Below, in pieces: positions 6,963 to 10,082 of a stretch of DNA of 10,082 bases (position 1 is its first letter; every line of letters begins with the position of its first letter). This DNA is from Zancudomyces culisetae (taxonomy: Eukaryota; Kickxellomycota; Harpellomycetes; Harpellales; Legeriomycetaceae): positions 1 through 10,082 of the forward strand of contig LSSK01000364.1 in NCBI GenBank assembly GCA_001969505.1, given 5' to 3'. The notes below the pieces were generated by a model. That model was given only the letters and a program-made list of their open reading frames with translations. It searched no databases and had not been told where the DNA came from. The position numbers and the translations under genes are program-made.

Positions 6963-8846
6963 ATGAGTGTCAAAGTTCTAGCAATCGGAATCTGCGGAAT
7001 CGCAATGGTTATGGCCGGAGGAGGCCATGGTGGTCATGGTGGTCGTGGGGGCCATGGTGGTCGTGGTGGTTATGGAGGAAGAAGATATCACAGAGGACGT
7101 TTCGGAGATCGTTTTGGCCCAGGCGGAGTAATCTACCCAGCCTTCGGACCTAACTACATTATGAACGTTCCTGGAGTTCAATATCCTGGAGTTCAATACC
7201 CTGGTGCTCAATATCCTGGTGCTCAATACCCTGGAGCCCAATACCCTGGTGGTAACAACCAGTATCCTAATAACTCACAGTACCCTGAAAATGAATACGA
7301 CAGTGAAACTGAATATCAAAATGTGAGCACCTACGGATCACAATCCAATGTATATACCCCAACTGAAGAACCATCCTCAGAAGAAACTGGTGCTGGATAT
7401 GAAACCCAAAACCCAGAACTTCCAACCGCCACCGAAGATTGTGGTTCAGGAAACGGTGACAACTGCGAATCAGCTGCTCCAGGGTACCAAACAGTAGTAC
7501 CAACAGAAGAAATCACCTCATATAGAACCCGAGTAATCCCAACCCAAGAGTCTACCACATGCGAGACTGAAGTAATTCCAACCCAAGAGTCTACAACATG
7601 CGAGACTGAGGTCATCCCAACTGAAGAGTCTACAACATGCGAGACTGAGGTCATCCCAACTGAAGAGTCTACCACATGTGAAACTGAGGTCATCCCAACT
7701 GAAGAATCTACCACATGCGAGACTGAAGTAATCCCAACAAGCGAAGTCCCACCACCATATACATCAGTGATCCCAACTGAAGAGACTACATGCGAAACTG
7801 AAGTAATTCCAACTGAAGAGACTGTCACATATGAAACTGAAGTAATCCCAACTGAAGAGACTGTCACATATGAAACTGAAGTAATCCCAACTGAAGAGAC
7901 TGTCACATATGAAACTGAAGTAATCCCAACTGAAGAGACTGTCACATATGAAACTGAAGTAATCCCAACTGAAGAGACTGTCACATATGAAACTGAAGTA
8001 ATCCCAACTGAAGAGACTGTCACATATGAAACTGAAGTAATCCCAACTGAAGAGACTGTCACATATGAAACTGAAGTAATCCCAACCCAAGAGACTACAT
8101 ATGAAACCGAAGTAATCCCAACTGAAGAATCTACCACATGCGAGACTGAAGTAATCCCAACAAGCGAAGTCCCACCACCATATACATCAGTGATCCCAAC
8201 TGAAGAGACTACATGTGAAACTGAGGTAATCCCAACAAGCGAAGTCCCACCACCATACACACCAGTCATGCCAACCAGTGAGATTCAACCACCATACACA
8301 CCGGTCGTGCCAACCAGCGAAGTTCAATCACCTTGCCCTTACCCTGTTGTATCAACTGAAACTGTTGTTGAAACACAAGTCAGTACTGTTGTAGTTAGCG
8401 ATGTTGTTACAGTTACCGTTGAATCCCCAGTCATGTACACAACCGAAGTAATCTGCAGCACCATTGTTCGCAAACTTAGTCCACAAGAAATCTACAATGT
8501 CCAAACCAGTGTAATGCCAGAGGTTCCATATGTTCAAACACCAGAGCCACAGCCAACATATGAGCAAGATAATGGATACAATACCGCACCAATTGAAACC
8601 GAAGTCATGCCAACTGATGCCTACAACACTGAAGTTATGCCAACTAACGCTTACAGCACTGAAGCCATACCAACTGATGTCTACAGCACTGAGGCCATGC
8701 CAACTGAAGCCTATGAAGCCATGCCAACTGAGACTTATGAAGCTATGCCAACTGAGACTTATGAAGCCATGCCAACTGAAGCCTATGAAGCTATGTCATC
8801 CCAACAATATGATCAGCCTATGTACTCTCAACAACCAGCATACTAA
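6963..8846 (+). CDS. Secreted, repeat-built Tyr/Pro/Thr/Glu-rich protein (surface or adhesive-like)
   Basis: No known family is recognised. Residues 1-18 (MSVKVLAIGICGIAMVMA) form a typical signal peptide with likely cleavage after Ala18. The mature chain starts with HGG/RGG repeats (about 19-55), then five QYPG pentapeptides (72-96), then a Ser/Thr/Glu-rich linker. An array of about 22 units headed by V(I/V/M)PT follows at about 178-461; a Val-rich strand-like segment comes next (about 465-500), then 10- and 8-residue units ending in AY or TY (about 545-610). It closes with QQ/Tyr-rich text and has no C-terminal hydrophobic tail, so no GPI anchor. There are three unit types: TTCETE (Cys), TVTYETE (Tyr) and SEVPPPYT (Pro). 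High Thr/Ser invites O-mannosylation. Nine array Cys residues could cross-link chains, and the many Tyr recall structural or adhesive proteins. A wall, spore-coat or holdfast role is inference. The ATG is the first in frame, just ahead of the signal peptide, with context AACATGA. No intron is seen. Confidence 0.85.
   Translation: MSVKVLAIGICGIAMVMAGGGHGGHGGRGGHGGRGGYGGRRYHRGRFGDRFGPGGVIYPAFGPNYIMNVPGVQYPGVQYPGAQYPGAQYPGAQYPGGNNQYPNNSQYPENEYDSETEYQNVSTYGSQSNVYTPTEEPSSEETGAGYETQNPELPTATEDCGSGNGDNCESAAPGYQTVVPTEEITSYRTRVIPTQESTTCETEVIPTQESTTCETEVIPTEESTTCETEVIPTEESTTCETEVIPTEESTTCETEVIPTSEVPPPYTSVIPTEETTCETEVIPTEETVTYETEVIPTEETVTYETEVIPTEETVTYETEVIPTEETVTYETEVIPTEETVTYETEVIPTEETVTYETEVIPTEETVTYETEVIPTQETTYETEVIPTEESTTCETEVIPTSEVPPPYTSVIPTEETTCETEVIPTSEVPPPYTPVMPTSEIQPPYTPVVPTSEVQSPCPYPVVSTETVVETQVSTVVVSDVVTVTVESPVMYTTEVICSTIVRKLSPQEIYNVQTSVMPEVPYVQTPEPQPTYEQDNGYNTAPIETEVMPTDAYNTEVMPTNAYSTEAIPTDVYSTEAMPTEAYEAMPTETYEAMPTETYEAMPTEAYEAMSSQQYDQPMYSQQPAY
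7021..7083 (+). repeat. Gly-rich HGG/RGG coding repeat
   Basis: A run of GGTCATGGTGGTCGTGG-like nine-base units encodes alternating HGG and RGG, ending in GGYGGRR. It follows the predicted signal-peptide cleavage site directly, so it would form the basic, flexible N-terminus of the mature protein. Confidence 0.8.
7176..7250 (+). repeat. 15-bp tandem repeat encoding (V/A)QYPG, five copies
   Basis: Five consecutive pentapeptides (two VQYPG, then three AQYPG) are encoded by near-identical 15-base units differing mainly at third positions. Degenerate NQYPN and SQYPE units trail after the array. Tyr-Pro-Gly pentapeptides favour turns and occur in elastic or adhesive structural proteins. Confidence 0.9.
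7494..8346 (+). repeat. VIPT-headed array, about 22 units of 36-42 bp, with a seven-copy 39-bp core
   Basis: Every unit starts V(I/V/M)PT. In order there are one TSYRTR unit, five TTCETE units, one PPPYTS unit, one short TTCETE unit, seven TVTYETE units, one short TTYETE unit, one TTCETE unit, one PPPYTS unit, one short TTCETE unit, then three Pro-type units. The seven Tyr units repeat every 39 bases (ACTGTC at 7821, 7860, 7899, 7938, 7977, 8016, 8055) and are almost identical in DNA, indicating recent expansion or homogenisation. All units are multiples of three, so copy-number change keeps the frame. Confidence 0.95.
8595..8795 (+). repeat. C-terminal coding repeat, TE(V/A)MPT-AY units
   Basis: Four 30-base units encode TEVMPTDAYN-like decapeptides. 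They pass into 24-base units encoding EAMPTETY/EAMPTEAY. They look like shortened relatives of the VIPT units and keep the (M/I)PT core. Confidence 0.85.
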
Positions 8847-8881
8847 AATCACGGTTTTTTAACACGATAACCAGCCGTAGA

Positions 8882-8900
8882 AACCAAGCTAAACTTGGTT
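8882..8900 (+). other. 3' untranslated hairpin
   Basis: AACCAAG (8882-8888) and CTTGGTT (8894-8900) form a perfect 7-bp stem around CTAAA, 36 bases after the repeat-protein stop. A T8 run follows within about 20 bases. It would be in the mRNA, ahead of the AATAAA. Confidence 0.5.
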
Positions 8901-8975
8901 GTTAAAAATGAATTTTTTTTATTATATCATTTCCTCCCTTTTCGAATAACTCTATTATTTGTTAGTTTCTTACTG

Positions 8976-8981
8976 AATAAA
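8976..8981 (+). terminator. Polyadenylation signal of the repeat-protein gene
   Basis: Canonical AATAAA lies 130 bases after the stop codon, followed by a GT-rich stretch (GAGTTGTTGAC) of the kind found downstream of cleavage sites. Confidence 0.55.
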
Positions 8982-9018
8982 TGAGTTGTTGACAACAATT
9001 AGCACAGTGACAAGTTGG

Positions 9019-9024
9019 TTTATT
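9019..9024 (-). terminator. Polyadenylation signal of the Erv46-like gene
   Basis: The minus strand reads AATAAA here, 154 bases after the stop of the converging gene. It is about 40 bases from the opposite-strand signal, so the two 3' ends nearly meet. Confidence 0.45.
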
Positions 9025-9057
9025 TTAATTCCTTATATCTGCATCCAGAAATAAAAA

Positions 9058-9104
9058 GCAAAGCGCAAAGCGTGAATGCTTTGATGCAAAATGCAAAATG
9101 CAAA
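9058..9104. repeat. Two short 7-bp tandem repeats
   Basis: GCAAAGC occurs twice in tandem (9058-9071). After 12 bases, ATGCAAA occurs three times in tandem (9084-9104). They sit in the convergent intergenic stretch, inside the probable 3' untranslated region of the minus-strand gene. Confidence 0.7.
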
Positions 9105-9177
9105 ATTATCGACTAATAGGCGTGAAAAAAACTAAGGAAAAGCAATTGGGGGAGGTGTGATGGTGCAATGTTATTAA

Positions 9178-9990
9178 TTAGTGAAGTTTTCCGATTTCGT
9201 GTTTGGCCAAAATGGCACGTTCAGCGCGGAAAATAAAAGAGTCGAGAATACCAGCAACAGTAAAAATGCTACCAATGATGGCAAGGGAAGAAGATAGGAA
9301 AGAGGTAAAAGAAGGTTTGTATTGTGTATAGATAATGCGCATCGGAGAGATATCAAAGACAACAAAGAAGCCAGATTTCTGGTTGGCGAGGAGAGCAAGG
9401 AGAGCAGCGTTGTTCTTTGCATCTTCGGCATTGTCATGTTCAGTGACAGAGTATTGGTTAGAACGTAGAACAGTGTTGTTTAGATAATGCAGCTCGGTAC
9501 CAACGACTTTGACAAAGTACTGATACATGACATCCCTCACAGGTGCCGATTTAGACACCTTATCAAGAGGGTTACTCTGGCCCTCAAATGTTTCACCAAA
9601 AGATAGTGTATTTATCGTGTGGCTAAAATCATAGTTTTGTGGATAGTAGTGATGCATTGCATGCATGTGCACCTTGTCTCGTTTTATTGTTTCTCCTGCC
9701 ATAATGTGGAAATTACCTGCAACTTTGTTGATGCGGATGCGTCCAATTAATCGACAACCCTCACCCTCTTGGTCCTTTATTTGCTCCACATATCTTTCTT
9801 CTACACACTGCTCAATGGAATCCGGTTCAATGAATGCCATTCCTGCAACCTGGTACGCTTGGTGCACCTCTTCACAGGTGTTACAGCAACCACTTGGTGG
9901 TGCTTTTCCATTGTAACAGCTTCCACATTTTGGCTTATCCAAATCTTTGCCACTTTCTCCTTCCTTTGGTCTCTTTTCAAACACTATCAT
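9178..9990 (-). CDS. ERV46: Erv46/ERGIC3-type COPII vesicle cargo receptor, C-terminal part
   Basis: Erv46 forms a complex with Erv41 that cycles between ER and early Golgi in COPII/COPI vesicles and retrieves ER residents. The 270 visible residues match the family's C-terminal lumenal domain: CGSCY and CCNTCEE with their conserved cysteines (about 22-39), IEQC, EGCRLIGRIRINKVAGNFH, the HTINTLSFGE segment, NPLD, a YFVKVVGTELHY stretch, NQYSVTEH and FDISPMRIIYTQY. A hydrophobic segment at about 233-255 (LAIIGSIFTVAGILDSFIF) is the C-terminal membrane anchor, followed by a short cytosolic tail ending GKLH. Family proteins are about 380-415 residues, so the N-terminal anchor and ERGIC_N region are missing and must lie past the right edge, probably in an upstream exon. 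The frame stays open upstream to a TAA at 10027-10029, and an AG at 10026-10027 could be the splice acceptor. The Met at 9988-9990 is therefore probably internal. Confidence 0.92.
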   Translation of the reverse strand: MIVFEKRPKEGESGKDLDKPKCGSCYNGKAPPSGCCNTCEEVHQAYQVAGMAFIEPDSIEQCVEERYVEQIKDQEGEGCRLIGRIRINKVAGNFHIMAGETIKRDKVHMHAMHHYYPQNYDFSHTINTLSFGETFEGQSNPLDKVSKSAPVRDVMYQYFVKVVGTELHYLNNTVLRSNQYSVTEHDNAEDAKNNAALLALLANQKSGFFVVFDISPMRIIYTQYKPSFTSFLSSSLAIIGSIFTVAGILDSFIFRAERAILAKHEIGKLH

Positions 9991-10066
9991 GGGTGCATGT
10001 TGTATTGTATTATACGTTAATTGGGCTTATACTTCAGAGTACACATGTATAGTCGTAATTCTCCGT

Positions 10067-10082
10067 CCCCCCCCCCCCCCCC
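10067..10082. other. C16 homopolymer at the window end
   Basis: Sixteen C in a row close the window (G16 on the minus strand), unlike the AT-rich surroundings. It lies within the interrupted Erv46-like gene. Poly-G read tails are a known artefact of two-colour sequencing chemistry, so this may be a false contig end. Confidence 0.6.

Noticed and set aside
7494-8346. Array considered as a CRISPR-like direct repeat array
   Set aside because: The units are coding, contiguous and without unique spacers, and the host is a eukaryote.
8530-8862. A 110-codon plus-strand frame in the +2 phase of the repeat protein
   Set aside because: It is a frame shadow of the EAMPTEAY repeats, opened by the multiple-of-three periodicity.
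9665-10052. Plus-strand frames over the Erv46-like gene
   Set aside because: They are antisense shadows of a gene with strong family conservation.

Overview
The window looks like a piece of an AT-rich fungal genome, probably an early-diverging lineage; insect-gut Kickxellomycotina/Harpellales would fit, but that is inference from style and not shown by any marker. The evidence for a eukaryote is a non-LTR retrotransposon, an ERGIC3/Erv46-type secretory protein, TATA boxes 30-250 bases before start codons, AATAAA signals, and a repeat-rich secreted protein. There are no bacterial-style operons or ribosome binding sites. No tRNA, rRNA, snRNA or CRISPR was found by eye.

Layout. Positions 1-1185 (minus strand) hold a decayed LINE-type reverse transcriptase that runs off the left edge; its RT catalytic motifs remain, but it carries three in-frame stops and one two-base insertion. 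Positions 1585-3125 (minus strand) hold a second coding-like region that I do not recognise. It is readable only as a chain of fragments in shifting frames and so looks like a broken gene. Positions 3276-4421 (plus strand) hold an intact 381-residue short-chain dehydrogenase/reductase with a TATA box very close to its ATG. Positions 4422-6962 are about 2.5 kb without a convincing gene, containing several small inverted repeats and, at the right end, the promoter and leader of the next gene. Positions 6963-8846 (plus strand) encode a 627-residue secreted protein built almost wholly of repeats: Gly/His/Arg-rich, then QYPG pentapeptides, then about 22 VIPT-headed units of 12-14 residues, then EAMPTEAY-type units. 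Positions 9178-9990 (minus strand) are the C-terminal two thirds of an Erv46/ERGIC3 cargo receptor whose N-terminal part lies beyond the right edge. The window ends in a run of 16 C, which looks like a contig end.

The genes do not form an obvious pathway. The secreted protein and Erv46 are tail to tail, with their polyadenylation signals about 40 bases apart. The most interesting object is the repeat protein: a Tyr-, Pro-, Thr- and Cys-rich surface or adhesive-like protein with a recently amplified 39-bp repeat and a nested block duplication. The left 3 kb is a graveyard of decayed coding sequence beside an intact, more GC-rich gene.
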